Assembly: GCF_002149035.1 (NCBI RefSeq)
Contig: NZ_NGFP01000061.1
Coordinates: 1 to 37,109, forward strand
Reading direction: 5' to 3'
Length of the DNA: 37,109 bases
Source of the DNA: Streptosporangium minutum
GTDB lineage: Bacteria; Actinomycetota; Actinomycetes; Streptosporangiales; Streptosporangiaceae
In this document: positions 1 to 6,986 of the stretch, piece by piece
How the letters are laid out: each line of letters opens with the position of its first letter
Numbering within the stretch: the stretch's first letter is position 1
Program-made: the position numbers and the translations under genes
Notes under the pieces: model-generated
What the model was told of the DNA's origin: nothing
The model's input: only the letters and a program-made list of their open reading frames with translations
The model's database searches: none

Positions 1-83
1 CTGGTGTAGTCGGTGTGGATCTTGGCGCCGACGAACCGGCCGGTCGGGAGATACTCGCGCAGGTCGCGCTCGGCGTCGGCGAG
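1..83 (-). repeat. 83-bp perfect inverted copy of part of the second amidohydrolase gene
   Basis: Bases 1-83 are, base for base, the reverse complement of 1278-1360, which lies inside the amidohydrolase gene at 1059-1820. Identity stops abruptly at base 84. The match reaches the window edge, so the duplicated segment may be longer. It encodes no product here. It could be a real inverted partial duplication (rearrangement scar) or a fold-back artefact at the end of an assembled contig; the sequence alone cannot decide. Confidence 0.93.
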
Positions 84-119
84 GCGGGCTCTCGCGCCCG
101 GAGCGGCTCGGGTCCGCGG

Positions 120-145
120 GGCGGCATGCTCCGGAGCGTGCCGCC
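120..145. other. 26-bp near-perfect palindrome
   Basis: GGCGGCATGCTCC is followed directly by GGAGCGTGCCGCC, giving 13-base arms with one T/G mismatch and no loop. It lies between the inverted-duplicate segment and the operator region of the amidohydrolase operon. It could be a terminator for something upstream or a cruciform-prone rearrangement site. No T-tract follows. Confidence 0.5.
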
Positions 146-173
146 GCCGTGTCGCGAGTCCATTGTTGTTCGA

Positions 174-191
174 TTTGGGCCCTGACCGTAA
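174..191. promoter_or_regulatory. Half-conserved copy of the island operator
   Basis: The right arm GACCGTAA (184-191) is identical to the consensus arm of the island operator, while the left arm TTTGGGCC is poorly conserved. It lies 84 bp, about eight helical turns, upstream of the good site at 258-275, so the two may act cooperatively. Inferred from sequence similarity only. Confidence 0.4.
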
Positions 192-257
192 TTTTTTGAG
201 CATCCGCTGTCAACAGTCTTTCACTGGCTTGACGCTTGTGGATCGCAAGAAAGGCAA

Positions 258-275
258 TTATGGTCAAGACCGGTA
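258..275. promoter_or_regulatory. Island operator ahead of the amidohydrolase pair
   Basis: TTATGGTC-AA-GACCGGTA fits the palindrome TTACGGTC-NN-GACCGTAA seen at three other promoters in this window. It lies 31 bp before the chosen ATG at 307, as expected for a repressor or activator site of this operon. Confidence 0.6.
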
Positions 276-306
276 TAGAGAACTCGGAGAACGGATCGTT
301 GCCGGC

Positions 307-1062
307 ATGACAGCTTTCGACGCGGAGGGCCTGATCGGGGACCTCACGGTGACCCTCGACGTCGACGTACTCGTCGGCGCCTACCCCGACCGCGACGGCC
401 CGCCCGGCACCCCGGCCGAGGTGTGCGAGACGCTCGCCCGGCACCGGATCACGGCCGGCGCGGTGGCCGGCCTGCGCGCCGCGCTGTTCGACGTGCGCTC
501 CGGCAACGACGAGATCCTCGCGCTGGACCGTCCCGACCTGCTCCCGGTCGGCGCCGTCGACCTCCGCGACCCGGTCGGCGCGGGCGGGGAGCTGGAACGG
601 CTCGCGGGCTCCGGAGCGCGCGCGGTCCGGCTCTTCCCCGACGAGCAGGGCGTCGAGGCGGACTTCCCCTCGGTACGGCACGTCGCTCGGCGGGCCACCG
701 ACCTCGGGCTGGCCATCCTCACCGGCGGGGACGTGCGGCGCTTCTGGCGTCCTTTCGCCGGGCTCGGCGCCCGGGTGGTGTTCCTGGACACGCACTTCTA
801 CCACCTCGGCGACTTCCTCGTGACGGCCGCCGACGAGCCGGGCTTCCACACCTCCACCCGGCTGCTCAACTCCCCCGACGCGCTGGAGACCGCCGCGGGC
901 CACGTCGGCGCCGAGCGCCTGCTGTACGGCTCGCGCACCCCCCACTACGAGCCGGTCGTGCCCCTGCTGCGCCTGGCCACCAGCGGGCTCACGCCCGGCG
1001 AGGTGGCCGGCGTCGCGGGCGGCAACGCCCGCCGCCTGCTCGGCCTGGAGGCACAGTCATGA
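307..1062 (+). CDS. Amidohydrolase-fold protein lacking the metal-binding motif (possible pseudoenzyme)
   Basis: A 251-residue protein related to the amidohydrolase-2 (PF04909-like) TIM-barrel family, inferred from its layout, its C-terminal LLYGS and NARRLLGL motifs, and its pairing with a better-conserved paralogue. The N-terminal strand reads LDVDV (17-21) where active members have an HxH metal motif, and the usual barrel-end Asp is Ser209. Catalytic metal binding is therefore doubtful, and it may be a structural partner of the next protein. ATG 307 is preferred because the upstream frame runs through the operator and the inverted-repeat segment; a GGAG at 287 is rather far away, so the start is not certain. 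Its TGA overlaps the next ATG, so the two are translationally coupled. Substrate unknown. Confidence 0.75.
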   Translation: MTAFDAEGLIGDLTVTLDVDVLVGAYPDRDGPPGTPAEVCETLARHRITAGAVAGLRAALFDVRSGNDEILALDRPDLLPVGAVDLRDPVGAGGELERLAGSGARAVRLFPDEQGVEADFPSVRHVARRATDLGLAILTGGDVRRFWRPFAGLGARVVFLDTHFYHLGDFLVTAADEPGFHTSTRLLNSPDALETAAGHVGAERLLYGSRTPHYEPVVPLLRLATSGLTPGEVAGVAGGNARRLLGLEAQS

Positions 1063-1820
1063 TCATCGATGTGCACGCCCACTGGGGACCGTGGTTCTTC
1101 ACCATGGACGTGGCGGAGGTGAACCTCGCGGTCATGGACCGCTACGGCATCGACCTGGCCGTGGTGTCCGCCACCGAGGCCGTCATCTACGACGCCCCCT
1201 CCGGCAACCGGGCGCTCGCCCCCGTCCTGGAGGGCACGGCCCGGCTCTACGGCTACGTGACGGTCAACCCCAGGCGGCTCGCCGACGCCGAGCGCGACCT
1301 GCGCGAGTATCTCCCGACCGGCCGGTTCGTCGGCGCCAAGATCCACACCGACTACACCAGGTCACCTGTGACCTCCCCCCAGATGCGCGAGGCGCTGGCC
1401 ATGCTGGCCGAGCTGGGCTGCCCCGCGCTGGTGCACACCTGGGACGCCTCCGTGCTGGACCTCGCGCAGGTGTGCCTCGATCTGCCCGGCCTGCGGGCGA
1501 TCGCGGGCCACATGGGGGCGACCGGGTGGCGGCACGCGATCGAGGCGGCCCGCGCGTGCGACCGCCTCTACCTCGAACCCTGCTGGTCCCACGCGCCCGC
1601 CGGGCGGTTCGCCGAGGTCGCCGCCGCCGTCGACGCCCGCCAGCTGCTCTTCGGCACCGACGCCACGCTGATCGACCCCGCCTCCGCGTTCGGCGCGGTC
1701 GCGGCGGCCGGACTGACCGGCGAGACCGCCGAGCGGGTCGCCTGGCGCAACGCCGCCGACCTGTTCGGCCTGGAGATCCCACCCGGTCACGGCTCCCCGT
1801 CAGCTCCCCCGGAGCGGTAA
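1059..1820 (+). CDS. Amidohydrolase family protein (metal-dependent hydrolase or decarboxylase)
   Basis: A 253-residue amidohydrolase-2 family TIM-barrel protein. It begins MIIDVHAHWG, so the HxH metal pair is His6 and His8. Later barrel-end motifs are visible: KIHTDY, LVHTWD, AGHMG and LFGTD with Asp201. Family members hydrolyse C-N or C-O bonds or decarboxylate aromatic or lactone substrates in the cytoplasm. It starts on an ATGA overlap with the degenerate paralogue, suggesting a heteromer or paired function. Part of its coding sequence (1278-1360) recurs inverted at the window start. In the context of an ABC importer, aldolases and oxidoreductases under the same operator, a role in degrading an imported carbon source is inferred; the substrate is unknown. 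Confidence 0.85.
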   Translation: MIIDVHAHWGPWFFTMDVAEVNLAVMDRYGIDLAVVSATEAVIYDAPSGNRALAPVLEGTARLYGYVTVNPRRLADAERDLREYLPTGRFVGAKIHTDYTRSPVTSPQMREALAMLAELGCPALVHTWDASVLDLAQVCLDLPGLRAIAGHMGATGWRHAIEAARACDRLYLEPCWSHAPAGRFAEVAAAVDARQLLFGTDATLIDPASAFGAVAAAGLTGETAERVAWRNAADLFGLEIPPGHGSPSAPPER

Positions 1821-1868
1821 GCGGCCCGCCGGAGTCTGTCTCGGAAGCAGATCAGGCCGGAGCATGAC

Positions 1869-1970
1869 TCAGCCGTCGTCGCGGCACAGGCGGAAAGGAT
1901 GCCCAGCGGGGCCGAAGAGCACACGCACGTTCTCCTGCGATTGAACCGGCGCCACCGGGGCCGTCAACGA
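1869..1970 (-). pseudogene. 3' remnant of a VOC/glyoxalase-fold gene
   Basis: Only the last 33 or so codons can be recognised. They end in VRVLFGPAGHPFRLCRDDG and a stop, the typical C-terminal strand of VOC (glyoxalase/bleomycin-resistance) proteins. Upstream in the same frame the sequence turns into arginine/alanine-rich nonsense, so the gene is broken. It marks the left edge of a patch of gene debris between the two converging arms of the catabolic island. Confidence 0.55.
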
Positions 1971-2071
1971 GTGCCTACGACCAGTACTTTCGCAACAGGC
2001 ACTACACGCAGAGGCCGACCCGGCCCGGTCCCGCCTCCGGCGAGGGGCGGCGGGGCCACACAACACGGCAG

Positions 2072-2713
2072 TCAGCGAAGCAGTCCGGCAGCGAGGGAAT
2101 CCGCCGTGGCGACATGCGGGGCAGCCCGGTACGGCTGCCACTCCTGGCGAAGCTGCCGCAGTTCACGGTGGACGCGGGCGGAGGCGATCCCCGCGAGGTC
2201 CTCGCGGAGACTGAGCACGGTCGCAGCGGCCCGCTCAGCGTCGCCGCCGCGTAGGTGAGCATGGGCGCACCGCAGACCGATCATGGCGCGGGTACGTCGC
2301 TCCACCGGCCGTCGCGTGCTCATGGACGCGACGAAGTGCTGTGCAGCGCCGGCATGGTCGCCCAGCGCGGTGAGCGCCAGCCCTGTCTGGTGCTGCAGCG
2401 CCTCCCGCCTGTAGTTACCGACCCACTCCTCCTCGGGCGGAGAGTCGGCGTGCTCAAGCTGAGCCTCAGTGCGGCGCAGCAGCGCCAGGGCATCCCAGCG
2501 ATCAGCGACACCGGCGTGCGCCTCAGCCTGCATCCCGGTGATCCACGCCACGATACGCTGCGGACCGCAGGCACCAAGGGCGGATGCGGCAGCGTCGGCC
2601 AGGGCGAGCGCCTCCCGGTTGTGGCCGACCTCTCGGGCTTGGACCGCCATGGACCGCAGCACAGTAGCTCGCAACGCCCGGTCGCCGGCCTCGTCGGCCA
2701 GCCGGACCCGCCT
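2072..2713 (-). pseudogene. 5'-truncated TPR regulator (XRE/TPR type)
   Basis: About 210 residues of helical repeats are readable, including LADEAGDRALRATVLRSM, a style common in the C-terminal TPR part of actinomycete XRE-family regulators. The frame stays open up to about base 2713, but no N-terminal helix-turn-helix is present and no good start with a ribosome site exists; a TTG at 2674 is the only candidate. The reading frame breaks where the ATP-grasp remnant on the other strand begins. I read it as the 3' part of a regulator gene that lost its DNA-binding half. The C-terminus appears intact at the TGA at 2072. Confidence 0.6.
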
Positions 2714-2895
2714 ACCTTGATGTCTTTGGGCTGGTGTTCGGCTGTTTCGACTTCGCTCTCAGCGCCGCCGACAAGCGACCCGAAACGTGGACCTTCATCG
2801 AATGCAACCCGAACGGCCAGTGGGCTTGGTTACCTGATGCCGACGCGATGGCGCACGCCTTCGCCGATGTGATCTTGGAGGGATGGTGGTCGTGA
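2710..2895 (+). pseudogene. 3' fragment of an ATP-grasp peptide-maturation ligase
   Basis: The frame reads AYLDVFGLVFGCFDFAL and then FIECNPNGQWAWL, ending at a TGA at 2893. A C-terminal FxExNPNGQW(A/G)W block is the metal/ATP-binding signature of the ATP-grasp enzymes that modify small peptides in actinomycete ATP-grasp RiPP clusters. Only about 60 codons remain, and no upstream coding sequence continues it. Its stop overlaps the GTG of the downstream methyltransferase gene (GTGA), the arrangement expected for an original ligase-methyltransferase operon. Function is lost: the ATP-grasp N-terminal and central subdomains are missing. Confidence 0.7.
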
Positions 2896-4022
2896 GCGAC
2901 ACCGCCGCAAAGCTCCGCCACACGCTGGCGGACATCGCGGGATCCGCCGGCTGGCGTGAGGCGCTGGAGAAGGTGCCGCGTGAGCTGTTCGTCGGCGACG
3001 CCGTCTTCCTGCGCGACGCGGTCCGCGGCGACCTGTGGACAGCCGTCCGCCGCGCCGAGATGGACGAAAGCGACTGGCTGAGCCTGGTCTACACCGACGA
3101 GACGTGGGTGACCCAGGTCGACGGGGTCCTGGCCGAGGACGCTTCTGGGGCGGTGACGGGCTCGCCCAGCTCGTCATCCACCACTCCGAGTCTGGTCGTG
3201 CGGATGCTGGAGACCGCCGGCATCGGCGAGGGTGACAGGGTGCTGGAGATCGGCACCGGCACCGGCTACTCCACCGCGCTGATGTGCCGGCGCCTCGGCG
3301 ACAGTGCGGTGACCTCGATCGAGTACGACCCCGCCGTGGCCGAGCGCGCCGGCAAGGCCATCGCCATGGCTGGATACGCGCCGACTCTGGTCGTGGGTGA
3401 CGGCCTGCACGGTTACCACGACGGCGCCCCATACGACCGGCTGATCAGCACCTGCTCGGTACGGACCATTCCCCCGGCATGGACGGGGCAGGTCCGCGCC
3501 GGAAGGACCGTCACGACACCGATGTGGGGCTGGATGGGCGGGGTCGCGTTCGCGCACATCACCCTCGCCGACGACGGCAGCGCCAGTGGGCGTTTCCTCA
3601 AGGACGACCTCTACTTCATGACCGCCCGAACCCACTTGGCGCCGCCGCGGCCACCTGTCGAGACCGGCATAGGCCAGGCCCGAGAGTCCAGGATTGATCC
3701 GGCGCTCCTGGACGGCGACGCCGCCCTGTTCGTCGCCCAGCTCGCCGCGCCGACCGCCCAGCGGGCCACGATTGGCGACATGACGATCCTGTTGGACGTC
3801 GGCACCGGATCACGGGCCGACACCCGGCCCGACCCGGCCGGAGGGTGGACGGTCCACCAGCACGGCCCGCTACGACTCTGGGACGCGGTCGAGGACGCCA
3901 TCTTGACCTGGCATGCGGCCGGGTCGCCGCACCAGTCCTCGTTCGGGCTCACCGTCACCGGGGACCGCCAGTACGTCTGGCTGGGCGAACCGGACGGCCC
4001 ATCTTGGGATCTGCCCGCCTGA
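2892..4022 (+). CDS. PCMT-like methyltransferase of ATP-grasp peptide maturation type
   Basis: A 376-residue SAM-dependent methyltransferase of the protein-L-isoaspartate methyltransferase superfamily. The serine/threonine stretch SSSTTPSLVVRMLE (93-106) precedes the SAM-binding strand and loop VLEIGTGTGYST (117 onward). A C-terminal domain of about 150 residues is typical of the versions paired with ATP-grasp RiPP ligases. GTG 2892 is preferred because it overlaps the ligase stop and lies about 10 bp after GGAGG; ATG 2883 and GTG 2886 are in frame but close to that site. With the ligase truncated and no precursor peptide visible, it is probably an orphan, although its frame is intact. The assignment to the ATP-grasp system rests on the adjacent ligase remnant and overall layout. 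Confidence 0.8.
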   Translation: MSDTAAKLRHTLADIAGSAGWREALEKVPRELFVGDAVFLRDAVRGDLWTAVRRAEMDESDWLSLVYTDETWVTQVDGVLAEDASGAVTGSPSSSSTTPSLVVRMLETAGIGEGDRVLEIGTGTGYSTALMCRRLGDSAVTSIEYDPAVAERAGKAIAMAGYAPTLVVGDGLHGYHDGAPYDRLISTCSVRTIPPAWTGQVRAGRTVTTPMWGWMGGVAFAHITLADDGSASGRFLKDDLYFMTARTHLAPPRPPVETGIGQARESRIDPALLDGDAALFVAQLAAPTAQRATIGDMTILLDVGTGSRADTRPDPAGGWTVHQHGPLRLWDAVEDAILTWHAAGSPHQSSFGLTVTGDRQYVWLGEPDGPSWDLPA

Positions 4023-4064
4023 GCGGCGTTCCGGCAGCTCAGCGGCGTGACGAAGTGATCAGTT

Positions 4065-4093
4065 CGCCCCTGGTGTCTCCCTATGAAGGGGCG
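4065..4093. terminator. Hairpin between the convergent methyltransferase and aldolase genes
   Basis: CGCCCCT (4065-4071) pairs with AGGGGCG (4087-4093) across a 15-base loop, in the 89-bp gap between two converging genes. There is no T-tract. Placement suggests a bidirectional terminator. Confidence 0.4.
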
Positions 4094-4111
4094 GGGCATT
4101 CCCGACCGGCC

Positions 4112-5179
4112 TCAGGAGATCCGGGCGGGCCCGGTCGCGAAGGCCGCCAGGAGTGCCCGGTCCTCCGCCAGGTCAGGGCCGTACGGGTCGTGGGCGTGGC
4201 TGTCCGGGATCCGTCCCTCGGCGGCGGCCAGCCAGAGCATGCGCTGGACGTAGCCCTCCATCGGCTCGGTGAAGGTCGCGGCGGCCAGCCGGTCGAGCCG
4301 CGCGGACGCCCGTTCGAACGCGCGCAGGTCGGAGCCGGCGAAGGCGGTCATCACCTCCGCCGTGACCTCCACCGCCGCCGCCGCGATGCCCACCAGGGCG
4401 GCCTCGGCCCCCCACAGCAGCGACGGGCCGAACATCCGGTCCTCGCCGGTGATGGGGAGCCTGCCCGCCGCTCGGGTGACGGCGATCGCCTCCTGGCAGC
4501 CCATCGCGTCCGACAGCAGCGCCGTCTTCAGCCCCGCCACGCCGGGGTGGCGCACCAGCCGGCGCAGGACGCCGGGCGGGTAGGGCTTGACGTAGAGGTC
4601 GAAGGCGATCATCGGCAGGCCGGTCGAGCGCCAGATCGCGTCGTGGGCGGCCCAGGGGTCGTCGGTGGGGAAGACCATGACGGCGTCCGCGCCGAGGCCG
4701 GCCGCGACCCGGGCCTCGGCCACCATCCGGTCGACGGCCCCACCGGCGTGCCCCGCCGTACCGGACGGACCTGCCGCATCGGACGGGCCCGCCACATCGG
4801 ACAGGCCCGCCGTACCGGACGGCCTCGCCGTACCGGACGGGCTTCCCGCACCGGATAGGCCCGCCGTACCGGACAAGCGTGCCGGGCCGGATGTGTCTCC
4901 CGTACCGGGTGAGCCGCCGACGCCCACGATCACCGGCACGCCCGTCGCGACGGCCCTGGTGATCAGGCCCGCGCGGACCTCCGGGGCGAGGAAGGGGCCG
5001 CGCCCGGTGTGCGCGAGCACGGCCAGGCCGTCGGCCCCGTCGGCGACCAGGCCCGCCAGGTAGTCGCCGGCCAGGTCGAGGTCCACCTCTCCGGCCGCGG
5101 TCATGGGGGTGGCCGCCGCCGCTACCAGGGTACCGCCCAGCCGGTCGCGCAGCTTCGCCGCCCGTGAGTCGATGTCCAT
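4112..5179 (-). CDS. DHDPS-superfamily aldolase/lyase with a hexapeptide-repeat insert
   Basis: A 355-residue (beta/alpha)8 protein of the dihydrodipicolinate synthase / N-acetylneuraminate lyase superfamily. The predicted Schiff-base lysine is Lys218 in GVAGLKTALL. A tyrosine in AFDLYVKPY fits the position of the family's catalytic tyrosine. The usual G-T-T-G loop is replaced by AHTGRG, so this is not housekeeping DapA. Residues 97-144 are eight imperfect SGTAGL-type hexapeptides inserted after the strand PVIVGVGG; without them the length matches the family. It is the last gene of the ABC importer operon, 9 bp after the second permease, so its substrate is probably derived from the imported compound. 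Likely reaction: aldol cleavage or dehydration of a 2-keto acid (inference). Confidence 0.85.
   Translation of the reverse strand: MDIDSRAAKLRDRLGGTLVAAAATPMTAAGEVDLDLAGDYLAGLVADGADGLAVLAHTGRGPFLAPEVRAGLITRAVATGVPVIVGVGGSPGTGDTSGPARLSGTAGLSGAGSPSGTARPSGTAGLSDVAGPSDAAGPSGTAGHAGGAVDRMVAEARVAAGLGADAVMVFPTDDPWAAHDAIWRSTGLPMIAFDLYVKPYPPGVLRRLVRHPGVAGLKTALLSDAMGCQEAIAVTRAAGRLPITGEDRMFGPSLLWGAEAALVGIAAAAVEVTAEVMTAFAGSDLRAFERASARLDRLAAATFTEPMEGYVQRMLWLAAAEGRIPDSHAHDPYGPDLAEDRALLAAFATGPARIS
4748..4891. repeat. In-frame 18-bp minisatellite, eight units, inside the aldolase gene
   Basis: Eight consecutive 18-bp units encode, in gene order, SGPARL, SGTAGL, SGAGSP, SGTARP, SGTAGL, SDVAGP, SDAAGP and SGTAGH. 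The period is exact, so copy-number change by slippage would keep the frame. Units differ by several bases, which suggests the array is not very recent. Confidence 0.92.
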
Positions 5180-5188
5180 CCGGCGAGC

Positions 5189-6058
5189 CTATTTCAGGCC
5201 GGTCATGGCGATGCTGTTGACCAGGTAGCGCTGGAGCAGGGCGAAGACGAGCAGGCAGGGCAGCACCGAGATCGTCGCGGAGGCCATCAGCACGGCCAGC
5301 GGGACCTCCTCGCCCCGCAGCGTGGTCAGGCCGACCGTCAGCGTGCGCAGCGCGTCGCCCTGCGCGGCGACGAGCGGCCACAGGAAGTCGTTCCAGTGCC
5401 ACAGGAAGACGAAGACCCCCAGCGTGGCGAGGATCGGCTTGGTGAGCGGCACGACGATCCGCCAGTAGACCAGCCACTCGGAGGCGCCGTCCACCCGGGC
5501 CGCGTCGAACAGCTCGTCCGGCAGGTCCTTGATGAACTGGCGCATCAGGAAGACGGCCTGGGAGTTTGCGAGCGTGGGGACGATCAGACCCCAGTAGGTG
5601 TCGATCCCGCCCAGGTCGGAGACCAGCACGAACGTCGGGATCAGCGTGGCCTGGAAGGGCACCATCATCGTCGCCAGGAAGACCCACAGCAGGGCGTCCC
5701 GGCCGGGGAAGCGCTTCTTGGCGAAGGCGTAGCCGGCCATCGACGCCGTGATCAGGATGATCACCACGGAGACGAGCGCGTAGATCAGCGAGTTCATCGT
5801 CCATCCGATGAACCCGGAGGCCGACAGCGTCCGCACGAGGTTGTCGAAGGTCAGCTCGGAGGGCCACTGCGCGGGCACCGTCGGGCTGCTCGCGGGCGAG
5901 AGCGCCACCACGAGCATCACCAGGAACGGGCTGACCGTGAGGATCGAGACCAGGCCGAGCAGGACCGTCAGCGGCCACTTCCCGAACGTACGGCGCGGCG
6001 CGGGGGCCGCCGCCTTCTTCTTCTCCGTGGTGGTGGGGCGGGAAGCGGTGATCGTCAT
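5189..6058 (-). CDS. ABC transporter permease, carbohydrate type (MalG-like)
   Basis: A 289-residue inner-membrane permease of the carbohydrate-uptake ABC family. A short charged N-terminus is followed by a first membrane segment (about 30-50) and five more. The cytoplasmic EAA loop is DAARVDGASEWLVYWRIVVP, where the shared ATPase docks. The MalG-like terminus ends in NSIAMTGLK. Its ATG overlaps the stop of the upstream permease (ATGA), and the aldolase gene follows after 9 bp. No ATPase gene is present in the island; actinomycetes commonly use one shared MsiK-type ATPase for many such importers, which is assumed here. Confidence 0.93.
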   Translation of the reverse strand: MTITASRPTTTEKKKAAAPAPRRTFGKWPLTVLLGLVSILTVSPFLVMLVVALSPASSPTVPAQWPSELTFDNLVRTLSASGFIGWTMNSLIYALVSVVIILITASMAGYAFAKKRFPGRDALLWVFLATMMVPFQATLIPTFVLVSDLGGIDTYWGLIVPTLANSQAVFLMRQFIKDLPDELFDAARVDGASEWLVYWRIVVPLTKPILATLGVFVFLWHWNDFLWPLVAAQGDALRTLTVGLTTLRGEEVPLAVLMASATISVLPCLLVFALLQRYLVNSIAMTGLK

Positions 6059-6921
6059 GAGGTCCCCCGGTCGAGCAGGCGGCGCTGGACCAGCGAGACG
6101 ATCAGGACCATCGCGAACAGCACCATGCCCAGGGTCGCCGCGTAGCCGAAGTCGAAGAACTTGAAGCCCTGTTCGTAGAGGCCGTAGATGAGGGTGTAGC
6201 TGGCCCGGGCCGGGCCCCCTCCGGTCATCACGTAGATGGTGTCGAAGGTCTGGAAGGCCCCGATGGTCTCGATGATCAGGACGAAGAACAGGGCGGGCCG
6301 CAGCAGCGGCAGCGTGATCCGGCGGAAGCGCTGCCAGGCGCTGGCCCCGTCGACACGGGCCGCCTCCAGGTAGGAGCCGGGGATGGACTTCAGGCCGGCG
6401 AGCAGGATCAGCATGGAGTAGCCGAACCCCTTCCAGACCGAGACCACCGCCAGGGCGGGCAGCACCAGCGAGGACTGCTCCAGGAATCCGACCGGGCCCA
6501 GGTCCACCTTGGCCAGCAGCCCGTTCAGCAGGCCGTCGAACTCGTAGATCCAGCGCCAGATCACCCCGGCCAGCACGAAGCTCGTCACGTAGGGCAGGAA
6601 CAGCATCCCGCGGAACAGCCCCTTCGCGTAGATCGCCGCGTTGAGCATCAGGGCGGTGCCGAGGGAGACCAGCATGGTCAGCGGGACGTAGATCGCCACG
6701 TAGAGCAGCGTGGTACGCAGGCTGGCCAGGAAGAGCGGATCGTCCAGGAGCCTGGCGTAGTTGTCGACCCCGACGAAGCTCCACTCTCCGCTGACCTTGT
6801 AGTCCGTCAGGCTCATGCCCGCCGCCCCCAGCGTGGGGGCGATTCGGAAGATCAGGAAGAGCACCAGCATCGGCAGGACGAACAGCAGCCCCGTCATGGG
6901 ATCTCGCAACCGCTGTCGCAC
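6055..6921 (-). CDS. ABC transporter permease, carbohydrate type (MalF-like)
   Basis: A 288-residue membrane permease with six predicted transmembrane segments, the first at about residues 8-30. The EAA loop reads EAARVDGASAWQRFRRITLP. The start is GTG 6921, with AGGTG about 8 bp upstream; ATG 6897 is an alternative. It is the second gene of the importer operon, 65 bp after the binding-protein gene, and that gap contains a strong stem-loop. It overlaps the second permease by four bases. Heterodimer with the next gene product is expected. Confidence 0.93.
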   Translation of the reverse strand: MRQRLRDPMTGLLFVLPMLVLFLIFRIAPTLGAAGMSLTDYKVSGEWSFVGVDNYARLLDDPLFLASLRTTLLYVAIYVPLTMLVSLGTALMLNAAIYAKGLFRGMLFLPYVTSFVLAGVIWRWIYEFDGLLNGLLAKVDLGPVGFLEQSSLVLPALAVVSVWKGFGYSMLILLAGLKSIPGSYLEAARVDGASAWQRFRRITLPLLRPALFFVLIIETIGAFQTFDTIYVMTGGGPARASYTLIYGLYEQGFKFFDFGYAATLGMVLFAMVLIVSLVQRRLLDRGTS

Positions 6922-6944
6922 AGGGTCACACCTCTCAGTCGGAC

Positions 6945-6973
6945 CTCCCCGCCGCGGCCGGCGCGGCGGGGAG
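6945..6973 (-). terminator. Intra-operon stem-loop after the binding-protein gene
   Basis: CTCCCCGCCGC and GCGGCGGGGAG form a perfect 11-bp stem around a 7-base loop, 14 bp beyond the binding-protein stop and 24 bp before the permease start. Such hairpins commonly attenuate or protect the 3' end so that the binding protein is made in excess of the permeases. The role is inferred from placement. Confidence 0.6.
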
Positions 6974-6986
6974 ATGCATGGTTGGC

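Noticed and set aside
4748-4891. CRISPR-like array
   Set aside because: Units are contiguous 18-bp coding repeats without spacers; no CRISPR array or cas gene is present in the window.
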